Source: Burkholderiaceae bacterium (GTDB lineage Bacteria > Pseudomonadota > Gammaproteobacteria > Burkholderiales > Burkholderiaceae_A). From it: a DNA stretch of 64,000 nucleotides. Positions 28,283-36,933 of this stretch are shown here, piece by piece. The notes under the pieces were generated by a model, which was not told where the DNA came from, ran no database searches, and worked only from the letters and a program-made list of their open reading frames with translations. A program made the position numbers and the translations under genes. The stretch covers positions 62,001 through 126,000 of the forward strand of contig VERI01000003.1 of NCBI GenBank assembly GCA_018882785.1, given 5' to 3'. Within the stretch, counting starts at the first letter, position 1. Each line of letters starts with the position of its first letter.

Positions 28283-28310
28283 GGCGTGGCGTAACTGTGC
28301 CGGCAGATAA

Positions 28311-29195
28311 TCAGGAGAGTTCGAGCCGGAGTTTTTTTAACGCCGATGCTTCGATCTGTCGCACCCGCTCGGCAGAGATGCCATAGCGGTCGGCCAGCTC
28401 TTGCAACGTGCTGCTTCCGCCTTCCTCTTCTTCCTTCAGCCAGCGGGCCATGACGATTTCTCGACTCCGTTGGTCTAAAGAATTCAATGCGCGCAGCAGG
28501 CTTTCGGACTGTAGCGATGCCGCCTGCTCAGCCTCCACCACATGGGCGGGATCTGCGTCGGGAGCAGCCAGATAGGCGATCGGAGCGAAGCCGCCATCTT
28601 CCTCATCGGTGCGGGCCTCGATTGCAATGTCGCCACCGGACATCCGCTGGTCCATTTCCAAGACATCGCTGGGCGCAACATTCAGTTCCCGGGCAATCGC
28701 CTGGGCCTGGTCATTGGACACACTGTCCTGCACACCCAGGGCCGCCTTGATGGAGCGGAGATTAAAAAAGAGTTTGCGCTGGGCCTTGGTGGTAGCGATT
28801 TTGACCAGCTGCCAATTGCGCAGGATGTACTCGTGAATCTCTGCCTTGATCCAGAGCATGGCAAAGGAAACCAGCCGAACCCCCCGGGTGGGATCAAAGC
28901 GCTTGACCGCCTTCATCAGGCCGATGTTGCCTTCCTGGATCAGGTCCGCCTGGGGCAGTCCGTAGCCCTTGAATTGGCGCGAGACGGCCACCACCAGACG
29001 TAAATGTGTAAGCACTAACTCTCGAGCTGCATCAAGATCATTGGCCACTCTGAACCGCAGGGCGAGCTCTTCCTCGCGCTCCTGGGAGAGCATTGGAAAC
29101 TGCTGGACTGCCCGTATATAGGCATCCAGATTCCCCCCGGGTGACAGGGAGAGCGATGTCAGGGCCTGCTCAGCTGACAAAGCCTGTGTACTCAT
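28311..29195 (-). CDS. rpoH: Heat-shock sigma factor RpoH (sigma-32)
   Basis: 294 aa. Region 1.2/2 includes DLIQEGNIGLMKAVKRFDP and the RpoH-specific WIKAEIHEYILRNWQLVKIATTKAQRKLFFNLR (in part), the RpoH box. Region 4.2 helix-turn-helix is LQELADRYGISAERVRQIEASALKKLR (in part). Directs transcription of chaperone and protease genes. The ATG has AGGAGG nearby (minus strand, around 29205-29210). A perfect CIRCE operator lies 46 bp upstream of the start, implying additional control by HrcA. Confidence 0.97.
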   Translation of the reverse strand: MSTQALSAEQALTSLSLSPGGNLDAYIRAVQQFPMLSQEREEELALRFRVANDLDAARELVLTHLRLVVAVSRQFKGYGLPQADLIQEGNIGLMKAVKRFDPTRGVRLVSFAMLWIKAEIHEYILRNWQLVKIATTKAQRKLFFNLRSIKAALGVQDSVSNDQAQAIARELNVAPSDVLEMDQRMSGGDIAIEARTDEEDGGFAPIAYLAAPDADPAHVVEAEQAASLQSESLLRALNSLDQRSREIVMARWLKEEEEGGSSTLQELADRYGISAERVRQIEASALKKLRLELS

Positions 29196-29240
29196 GCAGA
29201 AGACCTCCTAGAAAAGTCAGCATGCTGCTCAGGACCGATT

Positions 29241-29267
29241 TTAGCACTCGAGGTTCCCGAGTGCTAA
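29241..29267. promoter_or_regulatory. CIRCE operator (HrcA-binding site) upstream of rpoH
   Basis: TTAGCACTC (29241-29249), nine bases, GAGTGCTAA (29259-29267). This is the exact 9-9-9 consensus of CIRCE, the operator of the HrcA heat-shock repressor. On the minus strand TTAGCA and TAAAAT lie inside the element 18 bp apart and could be the -35 and -10 of rpoH, so HrcA would cover the promoter. The site is 116 bp from the divergent decarboxylase start, so control of that gene is less likely. Confidence 0.93.
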
Positions 29268-29308
29268 ACCCCACGGTTGCATTCACGCCACGGTCGGTTG
29301 GCCTGATC

Positions 29309-29341
29309 GGACAAAGTCCTCCCCGCGCCGGGGTTTTGTCC
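29309..29341. other. Nested hairpin before the decarboxylase gene
   Basis: GGACAAA (29309-29315) can pair with TTTGTCC (29335-29341) around an inner CCCCG-CGC-CGGGG stem (29321-29333). Alternatively GGAC pairs locally with GTCC (29316-29319) across AAA. The two folds exclude each other. The inner stem followed by TTTT would also suit a terminator on the plus strand. It lies 41 bp before the decarboxylase ATG. Confidence 0.45.
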
Positions 29342-29382
29342 TACTATCCGGTCTCTCTATTTTTGGGAACAGGTGCCTGTCC

Positions 29383-31659
29383 ATGAAGTTCCGTTTTCCG
29401 GTCGTGATCATTGATGAAGATTTTCGTTCGGAAAACGCCTCCGGCCTGGGCATTCGGGCCCTGGCCGACGCCCTGGAAAAAGAGGGCGTTGAAGTCCTGG
29501 GCGTCACCAGCTATGGCGATCTCTCCCAGTTTGCCCAGCAGCAAAGCCGCGCCTCCGCCTTTATCTTGTCGATTGACGATGAAGAGTTTGGCGCCGGATC
29601 CAAGGAAGAGACCGATGCGGCGTTAAAAAATATTCGTGCCTTCGTCAGCGAGATTCGATTCCGTAACGCAGAGATTCCAATCTACATCTATGGCGAGACC
29701 CGGACCTCTCGCCACATTCCGAACGATGTTCTGCGTGAGCTGCACGGCTTTATTCATATGTTTGAAGACACGCCGGAATTTGTCGCGCGGCATATTCTGC
29801 GTGAAGTGAAGTCCTATATGGATTCGCTGGCGCCCCCATTTTTTCGTGCCCTGCTGGACTATGCCCAGGATGGTTCTTACTCCTGGCACTGCCCCGGCCA
29901 CTCCGGAGGCGTTGCATTTCTAAAGTCTCCCGTGGGCCAGATGTTCCACCAGTTTTTTGGTGAAAACATGCTGCGTGCCGATGTCTGTAATGCGGTTGAT
30001 GAACTTGGACAGCTCCTGGATCACACGGGGCCTGTGGCAGCCTCGGAGCGCAACGCCGCCCGAATTTTTAATGCAGACCATTGCTTTTTTGTGACCAACG
30101 GCACTTCGACATCGAACAAGATCGTCTGGCATGCCTCGGTTGCTCCGGGCGATATTGTGGTGGTGGACCGCAACTGCCATAAGAGCGTACTGCACGCCAT
30201 CACCATGACCGGAGCGATTCCGGTGTTCCTCATGCCCACCCGCAACCATCTGGGCATTATTGGTCCGATCCCGCTTGAGGAATTCAAGCCGGAAAATATT
30301 CAGAAAAAAATCGAGGCCAATCCGTTTGCGCGAGAGGCATTGAGCAGCGGCAATGGCAGCGCCCGACCGCGGATTCTGACCATCACCCAGAGCACCTACG
30401 ACGGTGTGCTCTACAACGTCGAGATGATCAAAGATGTGATGGGCAGTTACATCGATACCCTTCACTTTGATGAGGCGTGGATTCCGCATGCCTGTTTCCA
30501 TGACTTTTACAAAGACATGCATGCAATCGGAAAGGATCGTCCACGGCCGAAGGATCCATTGATCTTCTCGACCCAGTCGACCCACAAGCTGTTGGCGGGC
30601 TTATCCCAGGCCTCGCAGGTGCTGGTCCAGGAGAGTGATACCCGCAAACTGGACCGCGATCTGTTTAACGAGGCCTATCTGATGCACACCTCGACCAGTC
30701 CGCAGTACGCGATCATCGCGTCGCTCGACGTTGCGGCGGCGATGATGGAGCCACCCGGGGGCACGGCGCTCGTAGAAGAGTCGATCGTGGAGGCCTTGGA
30801 TTTCCGACGCGCCATGCGAAAAGTGGATGAAGAGTTTGGCCTTGACTGGTGGTTCAAGGTCTGGGGTCCAGAGGACGTCACCGCAGACAGCTGGGGCATG
30901 GCCAATCGTGCGGAGTGGGAGCTCGACCCACAAGATGACTGGCACGGATTTGATGGACTCGTGCCTGGGTTCAATATGCTCGACCCGATCAAGTCGACTG
31001 TGATCACTCCGGGCTTAAATATCAAGGGTGAGTTTGATGCCCGCGGCATCCCGGCATCCATCGTGACCAAGTATCTGGCCGAGCATGGCGTGATCGTAGA
31101 GAAGACCGGCCTGTATTCGTTTTTCATCATGTTCACGATCGGCATTACCAAGGGCCGCTGGAACACCCTGCTCACAGCCCTGCAGCAGTTCAAAGACGAC
31201 TACGATAAAAATCAGCCGATGTGGCGTGTGCTGCCTGAGTTCTGCGCCAAGCAGCCCCGATATGAGCGGGTGGGCCTGGCGGACCTGTGCCAGCAGCTGC
31301 ATGACATGTATAAGGCCAATGACATCGCACGGCTTACCACCGAGATGTATCTCTCGAACATGAATCCGGCCATGAAACCTGCCGAGGCCTTTGGTTATCT
31401 CGCCCATCGCAAGACTGAGCGTGTGCCGATTGATGCGCTCGAAGGCCGCATTACCACGAGCCTGCTCACACCCTATCCACCCGGTATTCCGCTATTGATT
31501 CCGGGCGAACGATTTAATAGGACCATTATTCAGTACCTGCAGTTTGCACGGCGCTTTAACGAAGAGTTTCCGGGCTTTGAGGCCGATATCCACGGACTGG
31601 TCGAGCAGGCCGTTGACGGCAAGGTTGAATACTTTGTCGATTGCGTCCCGTTGAAATAG
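29383..31659 (+). CDS. PLP-dependent lysine/ornithine/arginine decarboxylase (fold type I, long form)
   Basis: 758 aa. An N-terminal response-regulator-like wing domain (about 1-130) is followed by the PLP domain and a C-terminal domain. The cofactor lysine lies in STQSTHKLLAGLSQASQVL, the SxHK motif. HFDEAWIPHACFHDFY contains the PLP aspartate, and HCPGHSGGVAFLKSP marks the start of the catalytic domain. Products would be cadaverine, putrescine or agmatine; the substrate cannot be fixed by eye. It is divergent from rpoH. No antiporter lies beside it, so a biosynthetic role is more likely than acid resistance. Confidence 0.93.
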   Translation: MKFRFPVVIIDEDFRSENASGLGIRALADALEKEGVEVLGVTSYGDLSQFAQQQSRASAFILSIDDEEFGAGSKEETDAALKNIRAFVSEIRFRNAEIPIYIYGETRTSRHIPNDVLRELHGFIHMFEDTPEFVARHILREVKSYMDSLAPPFFRALLDYAQDGSYSWHCPGHSGGVAFLKSPVGQMFHQFFGENMLRADVCNAVDELGQLLDHTGPVAASERNAARIFNADHCFFVTNGTSTSNKIVWHASVAPGDIVVVDRNCHKSVLHAITMTGAIPVFLMPTRNHLGIIGPIPLEEFKPENIQKKIEANPFAREALSSGNGSARPRILTITQSTYDGVLYNVEMIKDVMGSYIDTLHFDEAWIPHACFHDFYKDMHAIGKDRPRPKDPLIFSTQSTHKLLAGLSQASQVLVQESDTRKLDRDLFNEAYLMHTSTSPQYAIIASLDVAAAMMEPPGGTALVEESIVEALDFRRAMRKVDEEFGLDWWFKVWGPEDVTADSWGMANRAEWELDPQDDWHGFDGLVPGFNMLDPIKSTVITPGLNIKGEFDARGIPASIVTKYLAEHGVIVEKTGLYSFFIMFTIGITKGRWNTLLTALQQFKDDYDKNQPMWRVLPEFCAKQPRYERVGLADLCQQLHDMYKANDIARLTTEMYLSNMNPAMKPAEAFGYLAHRKTERVPIDALEGRITTSLLTPYPPGIPLLIPGERFNRTIIQYLQFARRFNEEFPGFEADIHGLVEQAVDGKVEYFVDCVPLK

Positions 31660-31689
31660 AAAAACGCGGTGAATTGATTAAATAGCCAG

Positions 31690-31771
31690 AGCGGGTAAAG
31701 GGCTTTCTCTCGTCGCGGTCGCCGAAAAAACATCGGCTCCGACGCTCCTCGAGACAAGCCCTTTACGCGCT
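31690..31771. repeat. Dispersed hairpin element, copy 2 (decarboxylase-ftsY gap)
   Basis: The core has CGGTCGCCGA (31716-31725), a spacer of five A residues and CATCGGCTCCGACGCTC (31731-31747). Outer arms AGCGGGTAAAGGGCTT (31690-31705) and AAGCCCTTTACGCGCT (31756-31771) are complementary with one mismatch, and TCTCG/CGAGA extend the stem inward. It fills most of the 143-bp gap between two convergent stop codons, a position suited to a bidirectional terminator, although no T-run follows. Confidence 0.9.
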
Positions 31772-31802
31772 CCACGAAAACTCAAACCGTTCACGCGACT
31801 GA

Positions 31803-32753
31803 CTAGATCTCCCCAACCAGCGCCTCTGCAAACGCCCTCGCATCAAACGGCTGCAAATCCTCAATCCCCTCACCGACCCCGATATACCGAACGGGAATCG
31901 GCCGTGCCTTCGCAATCGCCAACAACACGCCACCCTTTGCGGTACCGTCTAGTTTCGTCACCACCAGTCCCGTTAGGCCCAGGGCATCATCGAACGCCTT
32001 GACCTGTGTGATTGCATTCTGACCGGTACCGCCATCAATCACGAGCCAGATTTCATGCGGTGCATCGGTCAGCGCCTTGGCCATGACGCGTTTAACTTTC
32101 TTTAACTCCTCCATCAGATGCAACTGGGTGGGCAGCCGGCCTGCCGTATCCACAATCACGGCATCGCAGTTTCGGGCAACTCCGGCGCTCACGGCATCAA
32201 ATGCCACCGCAGCGGGATCCCCCTGGGCCTGGGAGATGACGTCCACCTGATTGCGTTGGCCCCAGACGATTAACTGCTCTCGTGCAGCAGCCCGAAAGGT
32301 ATCGCCGGCGCCCAACAGAATCTGTCGGCCTTCGCTTTTCCAGGCATGGGCCAGTTTGCCGATGGAAGTGGTTTTACCTGCGCCATTAACGCCGGCCACC
32401 ATCACAATCTGTGGCTTGGCCGCTGCATTGGCCGAGGAATCCTGAACGGCCAGCGGAGCCAGGGCCCGCGCGATGCAGTCTGCAACAGCAGCCCGCAGGT
32501 CGTCTGGGCTACTGTCATCGTTTAACTTTCGGGTCTTGATCTCCTGCCGAACCGACTGCATCAGGTCCAGGGTGGCCTGGCTGCCGACATCTGCGGTCAG
32601 TAACGCCGTTTCCACATCGTCGTACCATGCGTCATCGAGACGTCGGCCAGAGAATAGGGTCCCAAGCTGGTCGCGCGTCTTGGCGAGCCCTTCCTTGAGA
32701 CGACTGAGTCTGAACCGATCAAGGGTTCGGCCTAACCCTAGGAAACCAATCAT
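31803..32753 (-). CDS. ftsY: Signal recognition particle receptor FtsY
   Basis: 316-aa SRP GTPase that docks SRP-ribosome complexes at the inner membrane. N domain covers about 1-100. G motifs: [15 protein letters not shown] (G1), DTAGRLPTQ (G3), TKLDGTAKGG (G4) and the C-terminal IGVGEGIEDLQPFDARAFAEALVG (in part). The long acidic A domain of enteric FtsY is absent; only about 20 residues precede the N domain. Divergent from the M16 peptidase pair. Confidence 0.96.
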   Translation of the reverse strand: MIGFLGLGRTLDRFRLSRLKEGLAKTRDQLGTLFSGRRLDDAWYDDVETALLTADVGSQATLDLMQSVRQEIKTRKLNDDSSPDDLRAAVADCIARALAPLAVQDSSANAAAKPQIVMVAGVNGAGKTTSIGKLAHAWKSEGRQILLGAGDTFRAAAREQLIVWGQRNQVDVISQAQGDPAAVAFDAVSAGVARNCDAVIVDTAGRLPTQLHLMEELKKVKRVMAKALTDAPHEIWLVIDGGTGQNAITQVKAFDDALGLTGLVVTKLDGTAKGGVLLAIAKARPIPVRYIGVGEGIEDLQPFDARAFAEALVGEI

Positions 32754-32799
32754 CTTGTCTGCGGTCTGCTCGCCTTTGAAGAAAAGATTTTATAGTCTG

Positions 32800-34215
32800 A
32801 TGTCCATGATGCTGAAACGTTACTGCGTTGTCTTATTGATCGCCCTGGGGTTATCTGCCCCAGCGGCCACGTTCGCCTTACCCCTTCAGCCCAGCCTGGA
32901 TAAGACCCTGCCCAACGGCATGCGGGTTCTGGTCTTTGAAAACACCCGCGCACCCACGGCCCTGCATATGGTCTGGGTCAAGGCGGGCTCGATCGATGAG
33001 ACCAATGGCCGATCGGGGCTGGCCCATGTACTGGAACACATGATGTTCAAGGGCGCCAAGAACCTGGGGCCCGGTGAGTTCAGCAGGCGGGTTGCCGCAC
33101 TTGGCGGCAGAGAAAACGCATTTACCTCCAAGGACTACACCGGATACTTCCAACAGGTTCACAAGAATTCATTGCGCGAGGTGATGCGCCTTGAGGCAGA
33201 TCGTCAGCGTTTTCTTAGACTCGATGACCGCGAATTTAAAAAAGAAATCCAGGTCGTGATGGAAGAGCGACGCCTACGCACGGACGACAATCCCTCCAGC
33301 CTTGCCCACGAGTCGCTACTGGCCCAGGCATTTCAGGCCAGTCCGGTGCGTAATCCCATCATTGGCTGGATGAACGATCTTCAGAACCTGAGTATTGCCG
33401 ATGTCCGTGACTGGTATCGGGACTGGTACACGCCGAACAATATGATTCTGGTGGTGGCGGGTGATGTCAATGCCCAGCAGGTCTTTCGCTGGGCCAATGA
33501 GTTTTATGGCCCGATGCGACCGCGGGCATTGCCCTCGCGTAAACCACAAGAGGAGCCCGAGCAAAACGGGCTGCGTCGGGTGCGGCTAAAGGCTCCGGCA
33601 GAAAATGCATTTCTGATGATGGCCTACAAGGCGCCCACACTGCGTGAACAGCTTGGTCCGTTATCGATCACGTCACCGGCCGCCCGGGATCTGGTGGCTT
33701 TAGATGTGCTCTCGGCGCTACTGGATGATCCTGGCACAGGCCGGCTGGTCCATCGACTGGTTCGACAAGATCGCACTGCGCTTTCGGTGGGTGTTGGTAC
33801 TGACGGTGTGGCACGCGGCCCGGGCCTGTTCATGCTCGAAGCCACTGCGGCACCGGGTGTAGCGCTCACGCGCCTGGAAGAAAACATCAAACAAGAAATC
33901 GCAGTGATTGCTCAGAATGGTGTAGAGGAGCAGGAGCTTGTTCGCCTAAAGCGCCAGGCCAAGGCCGCCCAGGTGTTTCGTCAGGATTCAATGTTTTCGA
34001 TTGCAATGGAGTCCGCCCGACTGCTGCTTGCGGGCCGCGATATTCGGGATGCAGAGCGATGGCTGGCCGTTCTGGACGATATCCGTTCGCAGGACATTCA
34101 GCGTGTTGCACAACGTTATTTTTCCGATGATCAGCTCACGGTCCTTGAGTTTGAGCCGTTGCCACTGCCTCAGGCGGCATCACGTCCGCGGCCTACTGGC
34201 GCTGTGCGGCACTAG
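32800..34215 (+). CDS. M16 family zinc peptidase, catalytic partner
   Basis: 471 aa with a signal peptide (CVVLLIALGLSAPAATFA). The inverted zinc-binding motif HxxEH is present in GLAHVLEHMMFKG at about residues 72-84, with the downstream glutamate region EIQVVMEERRLRTDD. Two M16 domains are recognisable. Starts at 32800, 32806 or 32809 are all possible; the long open frame further upstream lies antisense to ftsY and is not coding. It is paired with the next gene, which lacks the zinc site. Likely a periplasmic heterodimer degrading peptides. Confidence 0.93.
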   Translation: MSMMLKRYCVVLLIALGLSAPAATFALPLQPSLDKTLPNGMRVLVFENTRAPTALHMVWVKAGSIDETNGRSGLAHVLEHMMFKGAKNLGPGEFSRRVAALGGRENAFTSKDYTGYFQQVHKNSLREVMRLEADRQRFLRLDDREFKKEIQVVMEERRLRTDDNPSSLAHESLLAQAFQASPVRNPIIGWMNDLQNLSIADVRDWYRDWYTPNNMILVVAGDVNAQQVFRWANEFYGPMRPRALPSRKPQEEPEQNGLRRVRLKAPAENAFLMMAYKAPTLREQLGPLSITSPAARDLVALDVLSALLDDPGTGRLVHRLVRQDRTALSVGVGTDGVARGPGLFMLEATAAPGVALTRLEENIKQEIAVIAQNGVEEQELVRLKRQAKAAQVFRQDSMFSIAMESARLLLAGRDIRDAERWLAVLDDIRSQDIQRVAQRYFSDDQLTVLEFEPLPLPQAASRPRPTGAVRH

Positions 34216-34224
34216 GGGTTCGAT

Positions 34225-35580
34225 ATGAGACGGATATTGGTGTTTTTCATGTGTGCGGTTGGACTGATCCAGTCCACCACAGCCCAGACCGGCGGCGCAG
34301 ATATTCGCCAGTGGACGACAGCGATGGGCACTCGGGTCTTGTTTCTTGCGGCCAATGAGATTCCGATGGTGGATCTCTCTGTGGATATTGATGCGGGCAG
34401 CCGATGGGATCCGCGTGACCGCTCGGGCATTGCCAGCATGACGGCTGCGATGCTCTCGAAAGGAATTCGTGCCAGCGGTGCGATGCCCGCCATGGGCGAA
34501 ACCCAGATCAGCGAGGCGCTTGCAGAGCTCGCCGTTCAGCGGGGCGGTGCAGTGACCCTAGACCGTGCGAGCATTACGCTCCGCAGTCTCTCGGATCAGG
34601 ATGTCCGCGAGCGTGCGGTTCGGCTGTTATCTCGAATCATGTTTGAGCCTGCATTTGATCGTGAGATTCTGCAGCGCGAGAAACAACGCATGGTGGCGGG
34701 TCTGCGGGAGTCAATGACCCAGCCGCAGTCGATTGCCACCAAGGCCTTGTGGCGTGCCATGTATGCTGCCCATCCGTATGGACAACAGGCCACACCGGAA
34801 TCGGTCGATCCGATAACAGCAGATGATCTCTCGCAGTTTCATCAGCGTTACTGGGTGCCGAGCCGAATGCGTGTCACGATTGTGGGCGCACTCACCGAGG
34901 CCCAGGCCCGGGCCCTCGTGGATCAGTTATTTGCCGCGGCTCCTGCAGTGAATGGACCGAGCCTGTCACCTGCCCGTGTCCACCCGGGATCATTGGAGAC
35001 GAGTCCTAAAGCCATGCGGCAGGCCATCGCACATCCTGCAAGTCAGAGCCATATCTGGATGGGTCTGCCCGGCATCGCCCGAGACGATCCGGAGTTCTTT
35101 GCGCTCACGGTGGGCAATTACATTCTTGGCGGCGGTGGTTTTGTCTCACGACTGACAGAAGAGATTCGTGAAAAGCGCGGACTTTCCTACAGTGTGTTTA
35201 GTGCCTTTCAGCCCCTGGCACAGCCGGGCCCCTTCATGATGAGCCTGCAGACCCAACGTGCAAAGGCACCGGAAGCACTCGAGGTCATGGAGCAGACCCT
35301 AAGAAAATTTCTTCAGGACGGCCCCACAGAAAAAGAACTTCGTGCGGCCAAGCAGAATCTGATTGGGGGGTTTGCCTTAAGGCTGGATACAAACCGCAAG
35401 CTGCTCGATAACCTTGCCCAAATTAATTTTTACGACATGCCACTTGATTACCTGCAGACGTGGACCGCCAAGGTCGACCGTGTCACCACTGCAGATATCC
35501 GTCGGGCGATGAATCGGGTGATTAAACCCGAGCATCTGTCGGTGGTGGTTGTGGCGGGGCCCGAGGGCTTTCAGCCCTAG
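34225..35580 (+). CDS. M16 family peptidase-like protein, non-catalytic partner
   Basis: 451 aa with a signal peptide (ILVFFMCAVGLIQSTTAQ). It shares the M16 fold: IDAGSRWDPRDRSGIASMTAAML aligns with the HxxEH region of the partner but has no histidines or glutamate. A conserved glycine-rich stretch (GNYILGGGGFVSRLTEEIREKRGLSYSV, in part) is present, as in substrate-binding subunits of mitochondrial processing-type peptidases. It follows the catalytic gene by 9 bp. Such active/inactive pairs are common in Proteobacteria. Confidence 0.92.
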   Translation: MRRILVFFMCAVGLIQSTTAQTGGADIRQWTTAMGTRVLFLAANEIPMVDLSVDIDAGSRWDPRDRSGIASMTAAMLSKGIRASGAMPAMGETQISEALAELAVQRGGAVTLDRASITLRSLSDQDVRERAVRLLSRIMFEPAFDREILQREKQRMVAGLRESMTQPQSIATKALWRAMYAAHPYGQQATPESVDPITADDLSQFHQRYWVPSRMRVTIVGALTEAQARALVDQLFAAAPAVNGPSLSPARVHPGSLETSPKAMRQAIAHPASQSHIWMGLPGIARDDPEFFALTVGNYILGGGGFVSRLTEEIREKRGLSYSVFSAFQPLAQPGPFMMSLQTQRAKAPEALEVMEQTLRKFLQDGPTEKELRAAKQNLIGGFALRLDTNRKLLDNLAQINFYDMPLDYLQTWTAKVDRVTTADIRRAMNRVIKPEHLSVVVVAGPEGFQP

Positions 35581-35587
35581 TCCGCCC

Positions 35588-36187
35588 ATGGGGCAGCTGC
35601 GCATCATCGCCGGCAAGTGGAAGCGCCGGCCGATTGCGGTCAAGGATCTGATCGGCCTTCGGCCCACCCCCGATCGTGTCCGAGAAACCTTGTTTAACTG
35701 GCTCGGCCAGCAGCTAACGGACCTGCACTGTCTGGATCTATTTGCGGGATCGGGCGCCCTCGGCCTGGAGGCCGCCTCCCGCGGTGCCCAGGAGGTTGTC
35801 ATGGTCGAGTCCGACCGAGCCGCCTGGCGTGCGATTGACGCATCCATCGCCCAGTGGGATGCCCGCCCGCAATGTCGGGTGGTGCTCGCCCGTGCCCAGG
35901 ACTGGCTGTCCTCCTGTGGCCCACAGTCCTTTGACGTGATTTTTCTCGATCCACCCTATGGCCTGGGGCTGATTCAGGAGGTCCTGCCCCTGCTGCCGAG
36001 CCTGCTGGCCGCCGATGGACGCATCTACGTGGAGGCAGAGGCGCCCCTGGATCCCGCCTGGCTGGCGGGTCTTGGCCTGGAGGTGCTGCGCGCAGACAAG
36101 GCGGGCGCGGTTCATTATCATCTGCTCCAAATGGGTGCATCCAAGGGAGAACAAGATGCTGATCGCGGTCTATCCGGGCACGTTTGA
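35588..36187 (+). CDS. rsmD: 16S rRNA (guanine(966)-N2)-methyltransferase
   Basis: 199 aa. [12 protein letters not shown] and [15 protein letters not shown] form the RsmD N-terminus. SAM motif I is [18 protein letters not shown], and the catalytic motif IV is FLDPPYG. Start chosen at the ATG that gives the family N-terminus. Its end overlaps coaD by 32 bp, a long overlap that implies coupled translation. Confidence 0.95.
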   Translation: MGQLRIIAGKWKRRPIAVKDLIGLRPTPDRVRETLFNWLGQQLTDLHCLDLFAGSGALGLEAASRGAQEVVMVESDRAAWRAIDASIAQWDARPQCRVVLARAQDWLSSCGPQSFDVIFLDPPYGLGLIQEVLPLLPSLLAADGRIYVEAEAPLDPAWLAGLGLEVLRADKAGAVHYHLLQMGASKGEQDADRGLSGHV

Positions 36188-36644
36188 TCCTCTGACCCGG
36201 GGTCATGAAGATCTGGTGCGTCGGGCCAGTAAGCTGGTCGAGAAATTGGTGGTGGGGGTTGCCGACAGTAAGGCCAAGCGGCCATTTTTCACCCTGCAGG
36301 ACCGGCTGGAGATTGCGACCGAAGTCCTCAGCCACTACCCCAACGTCAAGGTCGCCGGTTTTTCTGGCCTCTTGAGAGACTTTGTTCGTGAACACAATGC
36401 CAAGATCATTGTCCGGGGCCTGCGCGCGGTGTCGGATTTTGAATATGAATTCCAGATGGCGGGCATGAACCGTTATATGTTGCCCGACGTGGAGACACTG
36501 TTTCTGACGCCATCGGATCAGTACCAATTTATTTCCGGGACCATTGTGCGGGAGATTGCGCTCTTAGGCGGCGATGTCAGCAAGTTTGTGTTTCCTTCGG
36601 TTGAAAAGTGGCTGAAGGAACGCCTGAAAAACCCCCAACAGTAA
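36156..36644 (+). CDS. coaD: Phosphopantetheine adenylyltransferase
   Basis: 162 aa. Transfers AMP to 4'-phosphopantetheine in coenzyme A synthesis. Nucleotidyltransferase motif [16 protein letters not shown] near the N-terminus and [22 protein letters not shown] (in part) and the C-terminal [13 protein letters not shown] are family-typical. SD AAGGGAG precedes ATG 36156. It overlaps rsmD by 32 bp, and its stop codon shares a base with the ferredoxin start (TAATG). Confidence 0.97.
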   Translation: MLIAVYPGTFDPLTRGHEDLVRRASKLVEKLVVGVADSKAKRPFFTLQDRLEIATEVLSHYPNVKVAGFSGLLRDFVREHNAKIIVRGLRAVSDFEYEFQMAGMNRYMLPDVETLFLTPSDQYQFISGTIVREIALLGGDVSKFVFPSVEKWLKERLKNPQQ

Positions 36645-36913
36645 TGGCATTACTCATCACCGATCAGTGCATCAACTGCGACGTCTGCGAGCCAGTCTGT
36701 CCGAACGATGCGATCTCCTTAGGGCCTGCCATCTACGAGATTGATCCGGCGCTATGTACCGAGTGCGTGGGCCATTTCGATGAGCCCCAGTGCAAGGTGG
36801 TCTGCCCGGTTGAGTGCATCATCACCAATCCCGAGTGCATCGAGACTCCAGAGCAGCTGCTGGCCAAGGTCAAGGCCCTGGAATCGATTGACTTCATAAA
36901 AAGCGATAATTAG
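36644..36913 (+). CDS. YfhL-type 2[4Fe-4S] ferredoxin
   Basis: 89 aa. First cluster CINCDVCEPVCP (C-x2-C-x2-C-x3-C), second cluster CTECVGHFDEPQCKVVCP (C-x2-C-x8-C-x3-C). The eight-residue spacing in the second motif is characteristic of YfhL-like, low-potential ferredoxins. A C-terminal helix follows. TAATG overlap with coaD indicates coupled translation. The electron partner is unknown. Confidence 0.94.
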   Translation: MALLITDQCINCDVCEPVCPNDAISLGPAIYEIDPALCTECVGHFDEPQCKVVCPVECIITNPECIETPEQLLAKVKALESIDFIKSDN

Positions 36914-36933
36914 TCCTCATCTAGAGGATTTCC

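Noticed and set aside
29920..30585. 221-codon open frame opposite the decarboxylase
   Set aside because: The forward frame encodes an uninterrupted PLP domain; the reverse frame is a shadow.
32473..32799. Long in-frame N-terminal extension of the M16 peptidase
   Set aside because: It lies antisense to ftsY and precedes a clear signal peptide; starts at 32800-32809 fit better.
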